Made by a program: the position numbers and the translations under genes. Of a stretch of 64,000 nucleotides of DNA, positions 23,301 through 37,690 are shown piece by piece (positions within the stretch are counted from its first letter, which is position 1; each line of letters begins with the position of its first letter). The notes beneath the pieces are model-generated. The model did not search any database, was not told the origin of the DNA, and saw only the letters and a program-made list of their open reading frames with translations. Source of the DNA: Epiperipatus broadwayi (lineage: Eukaryota > Onychophora > Udeonychophora > Euonychophora > Peripatidae); contig JAQFVV010000020.1 of assembly GCA_028023455.1 (NCBI GenBank), positions 13,212,431 to 13,276,430 of the forward strand. Direction: 5' to 3'.

Positions 23301-24847
23301 TAATCTCAAATTATTAAATATGTTTGAATTTATGAACATCTATAGCTGAGTGATCTTATATATGTTGTGTTCAGTGGCATGATACTGTAAATGACTGAAT
23401 TATGCATAAATCAATATGTATGCCAGATAATAGAAAATATACTTTTCATTCCTCAGAGGATAAATTCAGCAATTTAGATAGTATTGGTAACTACAAGCAG
23501 ATTGTGATAAAAAAGTCACCCAATTTCAAACTCAGGCTACTATTCAATTATCATTTAATATTTGGTCACATATAAATGCTAAACATAAATTTGATTATGA
23601 AGACAGAAATGAGAAATTTGTAAAATTTTCAAGAGATAAACACTTTATATTATGAATTCTTTTTTCAGAAAACTCTATAAAGAATTAATGAACATAAAAA
23701 ACAACCTAATAAAGATCTAACAGAATTGGATTATATTTTGACCACTAAAAATATATATATTTCAAGATTGTAATGAGCTTAAATATATTCAACACAGAAA
23801 ATTATTATTGATTGGTTAATATATATATATATATTATAACCTACACTCCCAACACCGCTCATATACATTACATGAGCGAAATGCCCAGGCGCCAGTTCTA
23901 TTAATGTATAGAACAATATAACAAGATATATAATACAAAATTATTACTGAGACTCTTTAATTAAGTCTATGTTCAGCTCAGCTCAGTGGGAGGCTATAGG
24001 AAGTTCATAAGATATATGATTATAAGTAAATGAAAGAAGAAATATTACAAAATACTAAATATAATGTAAATCCTTTTTATTAATTAATTGCGTGATAAAG
24101 AATCACAATGTTTGTTTGTACAATCTATTAAAATATTCTTTCAACTTAATTTCTTCCTCATCCAAGTATAATATATATCAGCTTGCTATAATTATATTCC
24201 TAAACAATTCTATGACTTGGCATATCATAATCTAAACATCTACTTTAATGCCAATCAAGAAATAAACAATAAGGTCTCAGGGAATTTAACAAACACAGTT
24301 GAATTAAATAAATACATTGGCCCATAAGTTATAATTCTAAAGTATGATAAAATGTAATGAAACAAATTGACTAAATATTTTACTGTGTTTCAATAATAAG
24401 ATAATGACAGAAATAGGGTATTTTAATCTCATATCATCATCTAACAAATATATTGACTTGGCAACCTTTCTACATGTTTATCCAGTGGCAAATGTTCCTT
24501 ATAATGTTTGGATTAAGAAATACAATGTTGTTAGACACCAGCAGATTTAATATTATAACTCTAAAATAATATATCTATTTTATAATGGATTTATGAAATG
24601 TGGAGATGTGGAAATGGAAAAACGAATGTACACAAGAATAACTCAAGACACAGTTTTTAAGATTTTAAATAACTAAAACAAATCATTTATTACAATAAAA
24701 AAAATTTAGTTTAACATGATATTTTTACAATAGGACTACTTGTCTTACAGATTTCAAATTATCCAATAAAGTTTGAGCATCAGTTCGGGACTGTCCCCAT
24801 TATATAACATTATTTATACCCCTTGAAAGCAAATTAACAATAAACTC
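20341..24847. other. Intergenic DNA, no gene
   Basis: 21000-21500 is visibly less AT-rich and has several CpGs but no ORF or recognised repeat. An 11-base G run lies at 22226-22236. A TA tract at 23820-23836 is followed by a small GCTCAT/ATGAGC hairpin (about 23858-23878). Nothing codes for a recognised protein. Confidence 0.5.
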
Positions 24848-24953
24848 TAATATTCTAATTTTGCATATTTGCTTGGCTTAAGTATTTCACTTAAACATAA
24901 TAATATTCTAATTTTGTATATTTGCTTGGCTTAAGTATTTCACTTAAACATAA
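24848..24953 (+). repeat. 53-bp tandem duplication, two copies
   Basis: TAATATTCTAATTTTG then ATATTTGCTTGGCTTAAG is present at 24848-24900 and again at 24901-24953 with one visible substitution. Near-identity means a recent duplication. Confidence 0.85.
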
Positions 24954-27900
24954 TTAAACATTACACTGACTAAATAATATATTATATTATTGGCACACTA
25001 AATATTTGAGAGGGTATTACTATTGACTAATAAAATAAATCGAACTAAAATATTTGGCCATCAACAAAGCAACTTTTTCTAACTAATGAAACAATCTTTT
25101 TTTTTTTTCTATACATATACCTTTTCACGCATAACCATGAAATCATATTCATTCTGATGGTTTGATGATTTATAATTAATTCTGTATTAAATAAATATAC
25201 TGTGTTTTAAAAAAACACTTATTTCCCATTTTAATTTCATGATTTTAAATCTTTATATTCGCGCGACATTATTCATATTACGCGTGTGTGCGTGTGTCAA
25301 GCAACAATAATAATAAAAAAATCTTTTCTACAAACTCTCCATTCATCAGGAGAATATTAAATAATTACTTCATTTCGGACAATGTCGCAACCATCAATAA
25401 AATAAGACACTATCATTACATTAAGAATTTGACTTAGCTATTTATCTGGCCACATTTTTAAACAACATGGAGCTATATTTTCATGATTATACAGACTACA
25501 CGTTCCGAGGGAAAATCACATAAGGAGTAATAAATTCTTTACTTAATACTTCTACAATAATTCATCTAATTTTAAATACACTGTTGGTGGGGAACCTCTT
25601 CCACATCACCAAGACTCTAAGAAAAACATCACATAACTTCCTAAATATCATTTCATAATATGCGTATAATATAAACTAGACTCTACTCATGGAAATTATT
25701 AAAACATACTAAATAAGCAAAATCTTTTATCCCTACAAAAATATTAGAATGCAATCAAATTATTTTCCATTCACAAAGCTCTTTTACATGTCTAACATTA
25801 TCACGCTGGCAGATAAACACACACAGATAACATACTAATCCGTTCAGTTCTATAGAATACGACAGCATCTGAAATTTATACATAAAATATTCACAAACTG
25901 AACTTTATTAAACAAATGTCATAACTGTGCAAAATAGACACACACACGCGCGGATAAGAATATATATATAAAAAAAATTCTAATTTATATACCATGCAGA
26001 TAATATGGTAATTAAATAATATATTAAGGTATTACTTTTAATTTAGAATAAACTTTAAATTATTTCTAAAAATTTAATAATTACAACTCTTACGAACGAA
26101 CTTTCCTTATCATATTTAGCAAACTATTTCAGTTCGTTGATTTAAAGCTAAAACTCTCATTTTGAAATAATAAAATATATAAAATAAATGTAAACCTCTC
26201 TCTCTAACGATATAATTAAAAATATATATTTCTTTTCTTTACCTTCATAAAAAAAACAACAAGATATATTTATATAAAATCAATTTGTTACCCACGTATC
26301 ACTGCTAGTGAGTACGCATTCCGAGACGATCTAGAATATCATAATAACCCAAATTATAAATAAAACATAATAATAAGTATGCCTACCTATCTATAATATA
26401 CATTACTAATGACAAGCAATAAAAAAAATAAAGAAAAGTTATTTGTTTTGTGACTTAAAATAAAAGTTTGCTTGCACAGCTCTACTCCGGGTTTATGAAC
26501 CGATAGGGGGGACGGATTCCAAACTGAATTTGAACATAAAATGAATTTCTGTAGGATAACTAAACAAATATAATCATACTTAAATAGGACTCAGCATCTC
26601 CAATGTTCATAACAAAGTTATTTGAGTTATTATATCATACATAAGCAATCAATTTCTCTTCTATTATGATGAAAATATAAGACAACTTTAACTACAGTTG
26701 AACAGGAATTATTTCACTCGCTCCATAGTAGTTTTTAAATTAAGTACACAATTATTCTTAGTAGTTTTCTTGAATAGCATTTGACACTTTATAATCTATT
26801 ACACTCATAGTTTATTTTTAAACACTGCCAATTAAGATACCATGATGCATTAGTAATTCTATAATTAATACTTCATTATTATTGTAATGCATTTTTATTG
26901 AAGAGAACAGAAATTATCTGGCATTTCAGTCCTTCCATCCGATTTAAGTAAATATTTTGCAAGGAGTTTCCTTTGGTTACTTGAAATCATTCACATTTTA
27001 TTTCTTTTATTAAACACATATTATTTTTAGAAATACCAAATAAATAAATAATGTCACTTTTTTGTAATTAATTTAAGCATGGCGTGATATATTATAATAC
27101 ACATATCCTTAAGTTTACATTTAATTTTCATAAAAGAACAATACCGACGAGAGTGAAAAATCAAAATAAATTCTGAAAAATAGTCCTGCATACGTTTCCA
27201 AATTATATTAAAGAACACACATAGACTAATTATATAATAATAATGTTCACGCACTTTATATTCTTTCTTAGTTATAGATAAATAAAGTAATGCCACCATA
27301 ACACTAAGATATACATTTTTAAATATTAATAATTATGAATTGGTTAATCCAATTGTTTAAAATTAAGGAGCAGCACATTTCCAATTGAAGACCTTTCGTA
27401 ATGAGTTTCTATTAATTTTCCAGAAGTTTACTCAAAAGTTTCTTTACAATTAATTTTACTTAAAAATATATATATATATATTTGTTACATCAGGGAAGAG
27501 TAATTTGCTGGCTACACTTATAACAGAAATGAGCAATTTTAAATCTCAACTCTCTGTTAAATCAAAAAAGGTCATTTCCCTTTCCAAGGTTACTCCCATG
27601 TTTTTTTCATCCAAGCTAATTACATATTCAAAAAAAATATTTTCTTTAAAAAAAAAAAATCATTCTGGTTTTTTAGAATTAAATCAAGACAAAAAAAAAT
27701 AATAATAAAATAAATAGCTTTTACAAACTTGAAAGACATGAATATTAATTAACTGTTAAACAAAATGATTAATAATTTATTTAATTTGCAAAATAATTCA
27801 CCTATCCAAATATTCATTAATAATTGAAAAGAAATATATATCTGTTAAATTATTAAAGATAATTACTGTAATTTAAATGTTTTTCTTGTGAATGTACTAT

Positions 27901-28740
27901 TGTTTGCTGTTATAAAATGAAATGAAACATAATACAGACATATATGCATGCACATGTACTACAACCTAAATATTAAACTATCTTAACTAAATATAATTGA
28001 AATGGCTATTAATTGTTGACAAAAGAATAAGTATTAATGAATAAAGGATTTTGAAACCATTCAACTAATATTATACTAACATAGGATAACTTTGCATCTT
28101 ACCGACAAAATGTATCAATTCCATTAATAAACAACCTCTCTTCCTTACATTAAATACCTCATTAACAACACTAATAATAATGAATACCTATAAAGTGGTC
28201 AATCAACTGCATAAGCAATCCATATTTAAGCTTTAAACAATTTTCCAGCAAAAAATTTTAAAATTCTATTTCATTTTTTTTTAAATATAATATAACTATT
28301 CAATGCAGATACAAAACATCTCAATTCCTTGTGCCCATTCCGATGGTCACAATATATATATATTATAACGATCTGGAGAAAAGAGCTTAACGTAATCTGC
28401 ACTACAGGGCGCCATCTAGGCATTTGAACCTAGAAAAATTTATAAAGTAGGCAAATACGTAAGTCAAAAAAAATTTTTTTTTTTAATTTGATTCCGGTCA
28501 TTAGCCCAAGTCACTAGCTCAAGGAGTAGCAGAGATTAAATAATATAATATAAATTCTTATCTAAGAATATATAAAAAAAGGAATAAAATAAGCCACTGC
28601 CAGTAATTAACATACAAAAATTTATTTATGTACACATATATATATATAAGATTTAACATTATTATTTTAATATGTTTACTTTAACATTTAACATTATTTT
28701 TACTTTTATTTTAGATTTTTAATTTACATTTTAAATTTTA
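24954..28740. other. AT-rich intergenic DNA, no gene
   Basis: Contains CpG-bearing patches near 25258-25300, 25950 and 26290-26520, and TA tracts near 27470 and 28355. ORFs at 27054-27299 (minus) and 27505-27702 (plus) are low-complexity and resemble nothing known to me. Confidence 0.5.
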
Positions 28741-29500
28741 TACTATTATTAGTTCACACACATTTGTTTAGAAATGTTGAGTATAGATCGGTTACATAGA
28801 TTCCACGGTCAAAAACATTTCAAAATAAACATGAACGATCAAAATACAAAATCATTGATACCGTCAATTGCAGAGGGAAATTTATAAGTAACCCAATAGC
28901 ATTCACCATAAGATGCTTGCATTAACACCAATAACTTAAAAGACATCCAAATAAATACATTTTAGATACTCACCATAAGGTATCAGTATTTACCGAATGT
29001 CTATATATATTTTGATCGAATATGAAAACCAAAAACATAATCAACCGGTCACGAACCCATGCAAGCGTCTATACCCAACTTAAATTTAATGCATCTTTAT
29101 TTAGAGTGTCGAGTATGAATAGACTACATAGATTTGCATTTGAAAAGAAAATATTCAATCCTTGTTTAACCTTAGGCCAAAGGTTCGCAGTCAAACCAAA
29201 CTTCAATCCATCTGATATATCGATGTGTTCAATGTAATACGAATACGGCAGCACAATTAGATTAAGAGAAGAAACTGCTTCTCGTCAGATAGGAATATTA
29301 CATCTAACAGACAAGAAGAGCGATAAAAAAACTCCATCGAAAGGAACAGCGTTCTACGTCTTATAATCCCTTCCATAGGCAAAACGGAAGTGTGCGGCGT
29401 ATAATAGCGATTCTGCCCATAGCGAATCTCGTACTACATCTACTAATTACACCAATATATCCAATCCATTGACCTAATTCAACTACGAAACGAATAACCT
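28741..29500. other. Less AT-rich block, no recognised gene
   Basis: Base composition is more balanced and CpG more frequent than in the flanks, mainly at 29020-29450. Overlapping 61-71-codon frames exist on both strands, neither with a known motif. It may be a decayed repeat or a regulatory or exonic fragment of a gene outside the window. Confidence 0.35.
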
Positions 29501-31539
29501 AAGATTACCCTCCCCTAATATAACTTTACAAATCTATATAGCCATTCACGCCTGACTTAAGTTTAATATTTATATAACTAGTTTAATGAAAAACAGAAAT
29601 CATAATAAAAACTTAAAGAACAAATAAATAAATAAATGGAAATGATTTTACAAAAGAAATACATTAAATAAAATTATAACTAATTAATAAATAACGTTGG
29701 TCAGATAGGATTCTATTTCTTAATAAATTAAAGACTGAGAAAGTTTATATTTTAAAGTTCTTAGTGTTTCAAAATGTTTTTAAAGTTCTTACAATTTTTT
29801 TTCAACATTCCTCTTTATTCATTGCATGCTGTTTGGAATCCACATTAAATCCCCCAACGATCCTGTTGTCCTTAGTATAAGAAAAGCGATGTTTCATTTT
29901 TCCATTTTTATAACAACTGAAAGAATTGAAAGTGCATCTTTCAATCCCTTCACCTCCAACTCTCCGACTTAACACATCTCAGTCCTCTCTTAATAATCAT
30001 AATAATTTCCAACTTTTCCTTTTATATTAATCTTAAGGATTGACTCAACATTATGTCATCAATGATGGTGGTCTTTTCGCTGAGGTCTGATTCCATAGGG
30101 ATTTCTTTTTATTTGCTAAAAGTTTCTATTGTTTTCCTATCTGACCGTTGTTTATACATTTAAATGCCCAAGGGCTTGTTCACTTGGACTAATTAAAATA
30201 ATCATTTCCATAACATTAATTAACCTGTTTTCTAAATCCAAAGACATATTTAAAGATAAATTTAAAGATATAATTTTATCTCCAAATCTTTTTAAAATTT
30301 AGTTTTAAAATACTTTTTCTTTAATAAAGTTTTATTTTAATAATTTTTCTCATCTGTGCGATTTATATATATACGAGTTTAAGGTAGAATTTATTTTCTA
30401 TTTTTCTGTCTTAAAAAAATTTTTAAATGCAAACTTTTTATTTTAATGTTTAATAATAATAAAAAATAATGTAACGTCGTCTGCGCTCATTACAATAATA
30501 TATATATATTACAATTCCATATATTTTGTGCTCCAGAATCTTCTCTTCTACAATAGCCATTGAAAGCTATTTTAAAAAAAGTAGTACCAACAGTTGAAAA
30601 TCCTGAAACACAAAAATACTTCAGTAAATTTAAATTTAAACTTGCAAATCATTTTAAAACATTAATAGACTTTAAGATGATTCATATATAAATGAAATAA
30701 GTATGAAGATAGCTGGTAATCTACTTAAAAGCATCTCAGACTCAGGGTGGCCTTTGAGCATTCCATCAATAGATTTTCAATTGGATGGACGGTTGAAGAG
30801 TTGGAGTGTGGAATGGATTGAAGCCTGTCCATTAAGGTATAAATATATATATCTGAGCACTTATTGCATATATGTGTAGAGATGATAATCTGGACCAACT
30901 GATGATTGCTGGTTTAGCATGAAATACATATATTGGTGATTATTTATCTTTTCGACATATATGTGTTCAAGGGTATCAGTGATATGAGATAGAGTGGTGA
31001 GCAATGGGTCAAGTGAAAGTCTGTGCTCATATACCCTATATATTACATATATGGATACAGGTATATAATAAGCCTGTATTTCAGTTATTAAAAAAATACT
31101 ATAAAGTAAGCCATTATAATAAAACAACAATCCATCAACAAATTTTCAATTGATACAAAGCATTGTGTGGAAATAATAAAGAATATAAAAATATTTATTT
31201 ATTATTGACTCATTTAAAAAAATTGAAAAATTGAAATTCTATAAAATGCTATAATAAAAAAACAACAACTAATGATGACATAAAAGTATAACTTTGAAAT
31301 AGTAAAGAAACCTATTAGAATAAATGCAAACACATGTTAGTATAGGAAGAAAAGTTGTTTCAGTTATTAAAAAAAAGATGACACTAAAAAAAAAGCATGA
31401 CAGCATAAAATGTATAAAAGAGATCTACAACAAAAAAACTATACACAGTAATAATAAAGAATCATGAAAACAAAACTCTCTATAATTACAAATTTAAAAA
31501 TATTTCAAATAAAAAAGTGAATCATACAACCAAATTTAT
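29501..31539. other. AT-rich intergenic DNA, no gene
   Basis: TA tracts near 30500 and 30845. The minus-strand frame 30861-31130 (89 codons) has no motif I know. Confidence 0.45.
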
Positions 31540-32520
31540 AAATAGAAAAGTTCATGGAAATGATGGAATTATTATACATATTAAAAAAAAAAAACATTGG
31601 CAAGGCTGTATATTAAATATTTTAAATAATAAAAATATATTGGATGATTGAAAGAATTTAATAATTATATTCATATTTAAACAAAATTAAAAAGGAATAT
31701 ATTATAAATTACACAGATATCAGTCACCTGCCAATGCCTTACAAGATCTTTACTAAAATCATTACAATCTGTCTATTGAGAAGTTTAGATTCAAATTAAT
31801 TTAAAAAAAAAAAACTTAATTTAAAAGGTTGTAGCATTGTAGGTTATAATGTCCAAGTATTAAGATAAGTTATAGAAAAGACAAAAATAAATGAATTTGG
31901 ATTTGCAGAATATAAAAAGCATTTACTTTTATAAGAATTTCAATAGTGATTAAAGTCTTAGAACATCAAGATATATATCCAGATATAATATCAAATTCAG
32001 GAATTCTTTAAAATATAACAACAACAATTAGATTACATGGTGACATTATGTAAATTAATGCCGATGAGTGAACAGCAGATTGATTTTAAAATTTCATAAA
32101 ATTTATATAAAATATTTATACAAAGTATTTTGTAGATTAAATGGAAAACTAAAAAATGGAGATTACTTAAGTAATTATGATATAGTTTTTGCAAATACTT
32201 CAGAACTTCAAGAAAATAAAAGCAAAAAAGAACTGAAGAAAATAAAGATAGATAATGAATTAGAAAAGTTAATAACTATAAATACATTGGTCAGATTATA
32301 AATATAGATAAAAACTGGATGAAATTCATCACAGGATTACACTGAGAGGAAGTGTTGTAATAAAATTTAATAAGTGAATATATTAGAAAAAAGCTTTTTA
32401 ATAAATGTGTTTTGTTTTTTCCTTCAGGTGGAAATGGAACTGAGTTAAACATTTTTCTAGAAGATATAATAGATAGACAAATTATTGTAAAAGATATAGA
32501 AATAGACCACATATAATATG
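31540..32520 (+). pseudogene. Decayed RTE-clade LINE reverse transcriptase
   Basis: Scattered over three frames with deletions, in the right order: a WKN segment and a KLHRYQSP-like remnant of NYRPISLL, KIFTKIIT, VIEKT, GFAEYKK (for FVDYEKAFD), TTIRLHGD, NYDIVFANTSELQE (for the FADDIVLFANT box), and YKYIGQIIN. The same landmarks are clearer in the RTE copy at 51.7 kb. The YADD-type box has lost its aspartates. Confidence 0.6.
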
Positions 32521-32930
32521 GATGAATAAGAAACTTACTGGAAGAAAAGAGAAACTATGTATCAAAAAAATGATTAAATTTAAAGAGATTTTCATTCTTT
32601 AGTAATTGATGATATATAATAGGTCATTTTAAATACAAAAAAAAAAAGTGTATATATTTAAAAAAATATTATCAAATTTATTTTGGGATGGTTTTGGGAT
32701 TATGAAATTAAAAGAAAAGATAAAGAAACACTCATTTTCAAATTGGACAAATATAAAATTGCAAATATTGGAAATAAGTGGGATGTGATTCCATATCAAA
32801 AAAGATGGTAGAACAATGTTATGCAAATTTATGATGTGCCTCAAACATAAATGAGATCAATAAACAAAAAAAGATATTTTATAACTATATACACAAACAG
32901 CATGAACAAAAAATAGCAATTCTACTATAA
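32521..32930 (+). other. A-rich, possibly LINE-derived spacer
   Basis: A weak frame with NLFWDG near 32680 hints at a LINE thumb-region motif. Not enough to call. Confidence 0.25.
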
Positions 32931-32933
32931 AAT

Positions 32934-33255
32934 TTGGTAATGAAACATCACAATGGGTACAGAGAATAGAAAATATTAATCTTAAATGTCCATTTGTAAA
33001 ACCTTAATATATGGAATAGCATCAAATTATATGAAATTAATTTAATGATGATATAAAAAATTATAAGTGTATAGTGGTGTGAGACATTATGGAAATTTGT
33101 TAATGAAACATCACAATGTGTGCAGAGAATAGAAAATATTAATTTTGAATTATCCATTTGTAAAACCTTAATATATGAAATCCCTTCAAATGTTATGTAA
33201 TTAATTTAATGATGATATGAAAAATTACAGTGTATAGTGGTGTGAGACATTATGG
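32934..33255 (+). repeat. About 160-bp tandem duplication
   Basis: AATGAAACATCACAATG, AGAGAATAGAAAATATTAAT, CCATTTGTAAAACC, TTAATTTAATGATGATAT and TGTATAGTGGTGTGAGACAT occur in the same order at 32939-33090 and at about 33100-33252. The copies differ at roughly one base in ten by eye. Confidence 0.8.
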
Positions 33256-33439
33256 AAAAGAATAAAAGTCTTAAAGATATAAAATTACAAAAAAGATAGT
33301 CAATTGTTAATTGTGATAATATTAGATCTTTCTTTTTATGTAGTGCATGGCCCTTAAAAATAATTAAAGTAATAAAGAGTATTCTTTTATTAAATACTAG
33401 TGATATTTCACATAACAGAAGGGATAATTTGATCATCTT

Positions 33440-33665
33440 TTGAACAAGAATACACAGAATTCAGATATACTCCTATGCCCAACTTATGCTCATTTGGAAA
33501 TAAATAGATCTTAATGAAATTAAAACAGGATCTTTACGATTTTAAAAATGGAAAGATTCTGCTAATCCTAATGAGATATCTGGCGAAGTTTTAAAGTACA
33601 ATGACGTGTGTATGCTAATTAATAGAATGTCAGACATTTTCATGGACGTTTTAGTGTGTGTATTT
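33440..33665 (+). pseudogene. Short LINE RT relic
   Basis: One frame reads FKNGKDSANPNEISGEVLKY then INRMSDIF, like the K-N-x-K-A-x-G-x-D-x-I-P-x-E motif just upstream of LINE RT domains. Too short for a clade. Confidence 0.4.
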
Positions 33666-35400
33666 AATTTTAAAAACTATGAATAATAAATAATACATAT
33701 AATTATGACAATTGTCTCTTCAAAATATTATTATTATATCAAAGCTTATAAAAACTGACTTTTTTTTTTATTATAGAAAACTGAATTTACTAAATAACTA
33801 ATAGGAATTATTATATATACATTAAAAAAAACTACACACAAAAAAATAAAATAAATATTAGCTTTTATTTATTTATTTTTTAAGCATTAAGTTATAATTA
33901 AATATTTATAGAACTAATTAGATCAGTTAAATATTTCCTATATTTTAATTATATAAATTATACACTATTTTAACCTTAAGTTGTATTTTATTAGTTAGAG
34001 AAGCTCCATAATTTTGCTAATGTAGACATTTAGCATTTTATTGGTTTTAAGAACAAAACATTATCTATGAAAAACTTTCAATTAGTTAACTTTTTACATT
34101 TAAACAACCCAATGTTTTAAATATATATTGTACATATTCTTTGAAATTTAATGTTTTTTTCTGATATAATAATTATTTTCAATTAAAGTAAAACAACTGC
34201 AAGTATAAATGATTTAATGATATTTTTGCACAATCCTCAAATCAAATACTGCAATTTCAATCATTTTTTTTTTCATCCTACATTATAAAATAGCTTATTA
34301 CAATAAATTACTGAATTTATGTATATATGATCACAAATATTAAAATACAGACTCAATCGTCATAAAAACATCTCACCTTCCCATCAATAGTAAAGATAAT
34401 ATCATAATTATATTAATTTTTTTTATTTATTTGTGCAGTCAATGTATAGAGATTTATCTGACTAACCCAGATTTACCTTCTAGCTAACAATAACTAGATA
34501 CCTATATGCAGATCATTATTGGATGACAAATTTTAATTGGCCATGAGCTATTTATTCCTAAAAATTCGAAGTCTGTCTATAACCAAAGGAAAAAAGTTGA
34601 AGTTCAGGCAACCTAGATATAAACCCTAAATCTTCATAAATATATAAGTAGTTCATTTCATTTTTATAATTTTTGGTGTATACATTCCTATATTCTGAGG
34701 ATATACATTTAATGCCAGTCAGGGAGTATCAATAATGAAAAATAAATTTAATGCAAGTTTAATAACAAAACGATTTATTGAACAATAAAAAATAAAATTA
34801 AAAATAATAAATAAATGGGAATTCTGCAAGAAATAAATATACTATCTGTGATTAATCCTTTAGATGCATATTCAGCTTCTCCCATACTCGGAATAATATT
34901 ATATAAAATATGAATAAATAATAATAAATACAGTTGAAATAATATGTTTAACGATCTGCTAAGTCAACTTTCAACATGGAGTGTTAGTCAAAACATAACT
35001 GTCTGTAAATGCACTATAAAGACTTTTTAACACAGTTTTGCTTCTTACTGATATAATATAAGTATAACTTTCAGAAACTCTTCTAGAAATTTAATATTTG
35101 CCTTTAACCAACAATACTATTATTTCTGCAAATGGATCATTAGACAGTAAATTATCCTTCTTGCAGCTATTATCTTATTACATGCTACTGTACTGTTCTC
35201 CCAAGCTACTATCTGGCTAGTTTGACAAGGGAGTTTGTTTATATGAGTAATCGTTTGTTTGCAAAATCTAATTTGCATAATAATCTATTTACTTTAATTG
35301 CAGATTATGATTATTAGCCTTTGTAGATTTTTCTATGTAAATTTAATTTAGATAATTATTTAAAGAAACAATTTTTATATATTTACAATAATTATATAAC
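33666..35400. other. AT-rich intergenic DNA, no gene
   Basis: Nothing recognised. Confidence 0.5.
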
Positions 35401-35899
35401 GATCTTTATTTACAATCCACATACAAACGCACAGTCTAATTCTTTCCCTATTCTAGAAATAAATTTAACAGACAATCTAGTATGTGTGCCCTTTTGGAAG
35501 TCTTTTCCTCCTTTTTTAAAGTAATTATAGTTGTTTTTCTTCTTGCCCAAGTATTTGATCCATATGTGATCATTTATTGCCTCTTGATCTCTGTTGCTTT
35601 TTGACCAGCCAACAAAGTACATTTTTACTTAACTACTTCCATATATGGATTTTTTCCATCCCTTGCAACATTACTATCGTAAGTATCAACAGGTAACTCC
35701 TTTGGACAAGGACATAAATGATTTATATACCTTCCAATTTCATTTCCCTTTTTCAGTCTTATCAATTGTTTTGACAAAGTTTGCAATTTGCAATATTACT
35801 CCCAGCATCAATATTTTTTCAAAATGTCATGTATCCACATGTTCTCTTCTATTTTGAATTTCATATTCAAAACTGTCCATATTTTTTTCACTAGTAGTT
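35401..35899 (-). other. Unassigned sequence downstream of the integrase relic
   Basis: A 70-codon minus-strand frame (35410-35622) is Lys-rich with no known motif. It lies where the C-terminal end of the gypsy polyprotein would be, so it may be element-derived. Confidence 0.3.
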
Positions 35900-36630
35900 G
35901 GCAATAATTTTGTGACATGAGTGCAAATTTATTAGTGCATTAATAACTCAGTCATGTCTTGTATATTGTCATGTTGATATATCAGGTGTTTATTCATAAT
36001 AAGTTTTGTTCAATGTATGCTTCAAATATTGAACTGATTTTTCAGCTATACCATTATTCCCAGGATGATACGATGAAGTACGAATATGTTTTATTCCTTT
36101 ATCTTCTAAATAATCCATAAAATTGCTGAGAAGTAAACTGGTTTTGTTATTAGTTACAATAATCTATGGGTAACCAAGTGTAAAAAAAGGTTCTTTAATC
36201 ATTTTAATTGTACATTCTGCACTTGTATTTTTCATTATCTTACATTCAATCCAATGAGAAAATGTGTCATCTACTATTAAAATAATTTATCCACACACTG
36301 ATCCTGCATAATCTAAATGTAAACTTTTCCAAAGATTTATAGATTTAAGACAAGTTACAAATTTTTTACATGACAATTTAGTATCTGGCTGATAACTTTT
36401 GCATTTTTTGCTAAGATGGTTGTGTTTTTCTTTAGTGTTTATGATTCTTAAAGAGTAAAACCAGTTCCTTCCAAATAATGGGTTAAAATCACTATTAACA
36501 ATGTATAATAGATAAAGTTTGACTCTAAATTTAGTTTTATGGTACTGTTATTTTCCTATGAATATCAATTCATCATTAACAGTACTTTCATATTATCCCT
36601 GCTATGGTAATAATTATTCAAAGTTTCTGT
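35900..36630 (-). pseudogene. Decayed Ty3/gypsy protease end and integrase core
   Basis: Minus strand, several frames. Near 36,490 a remnant SDFNPLFGRNWF matches the protease C-terminal flank (LLGRxWL). It is followed without any RT or RNase H by integrase sequence: LWKSLHLDYAGSVCG (first catalytic D), ILIVDD, then VTNNKTS where the second D is lost, and GIKHIRTSSYHPGNNGIAEK with the third acidic residue near 36,050. Direct juxtaposition of protease and integrase implies a large internal deletion. Many stops. Confidence 0.65.
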
Positions 36631-36760
36631 TTATGATGTCATGTTATCCTATAATTCTGCAAGATGAATGAATCCATGTCATATATTTACACATTACTAA
36701 CTTTTTACATATATACATGTCACCTAGTTGTAAAACATTCTGGCCTACATGATTTTGCTA

Positions 36761-37465
36761 TCAAAATGGAGAGATATATTGATTATGGGAAAAATAAAAA
36801 CACATTACAATGCTAAATAAATACAGTACTTTTTGTGAGTTTTTATTTTGTGACTTTATGTTTCAAAAAGATCCTTCATTTCTTGGCATAATACAGCACT
36901 TTGTGCCATCACAAACAATCAGCACATATAATATGAAAGTTCAAATTAAAAAAACACACATTTTATTTCCAATGATGAAAAGAGATACATTCATTATGGA
37001 AAAATAAAAAATATGAAAAAGAAAACCTGAAAATTTTTTTTTAATGGTGAATTGTAACAAAGTTTTACCTAAATATAAGGTTAAACTTACAGTTCACCAT
37101 TTTAAAATAAAATTAAAACTTTATTTCACAGTTTGCCTTTTTTTTTTTAAAAATTAAAAAAAAACACAAAGCTAAAACTTTGTTACAGCTTGCCATTTAA
37201 AAAATGTTTCAGGGATCTTTTTAATATTTTTCCTTTTTCCATAATGAATATATATATATATTTCCATCATCAGAAATAAGATTTTTTTTTAGATTTGAAG
37301 TTTGGTATTTCACATGTTGGGTATTTACAATGGCACAAAGTGCCATATTATGCTGGAAAAAGGAAGGATGGCTTTGATGCACAGTGCTGTAATATCACAA
37401 AAAATATTAAAATCCCACAATGTAATGTTTTTCCTTTTTTCCATAATGAATATATCTCTCCATGA
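36761..37465. repeat. Long foldback repeat, about 230-bp arms
   Basis: Left arm (36761-36990: ATGGAGAGATATATT, ATTACA, CAGCACTTTGTGCCAT, ATGATG, TTCATTATGG) is the imperfect reverse complement of the right arm (37236-37465). The centre has a further hairpin, AATGGTGA with TTCACCATT (about 37045-37106). No transposase; unclassified. Confidence 0.65.
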
Positions 37466-37489
37466 TTTTTTTTTAGATTTGAAATTTGG

Positions 37490-37690
37490 TATTACACGTG
37501 ATATGATATACTACTCCTGCAACATATTATTCTAAGTCTGTGATATGTTTAAAATAATACCTCCACAGGATCTCCAGAGAAATTTTATCAATTAAGTTTG
37601 TCTGCACATCCCTTGGAGGTGTTATTTTAAACATATTGCAAACATGAAATAATACATCACTGGAGTAATATGTCATAGCAAAAATAATGC
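37490..37690. repeat. Foldback repeat, about 80-bp arms
   Basis: ATATGTTTAAAATAATACCTCCA (written here as ATATGTTTAAAATAA then TACCTCCA, about 37544-37566) pairs with GGAGGTGTTATTTTAAACAT (about 37615-37634). Pairing extends outward through ACTCCTGCAAC / CTGGAGTAAT with mismatches. Confidence 0.6.

Noticed and set aside
29022-29254. Overlapping frames on both strands
   Set aside because: No recognisable domain on either strand; reported only as a composition anomaly.
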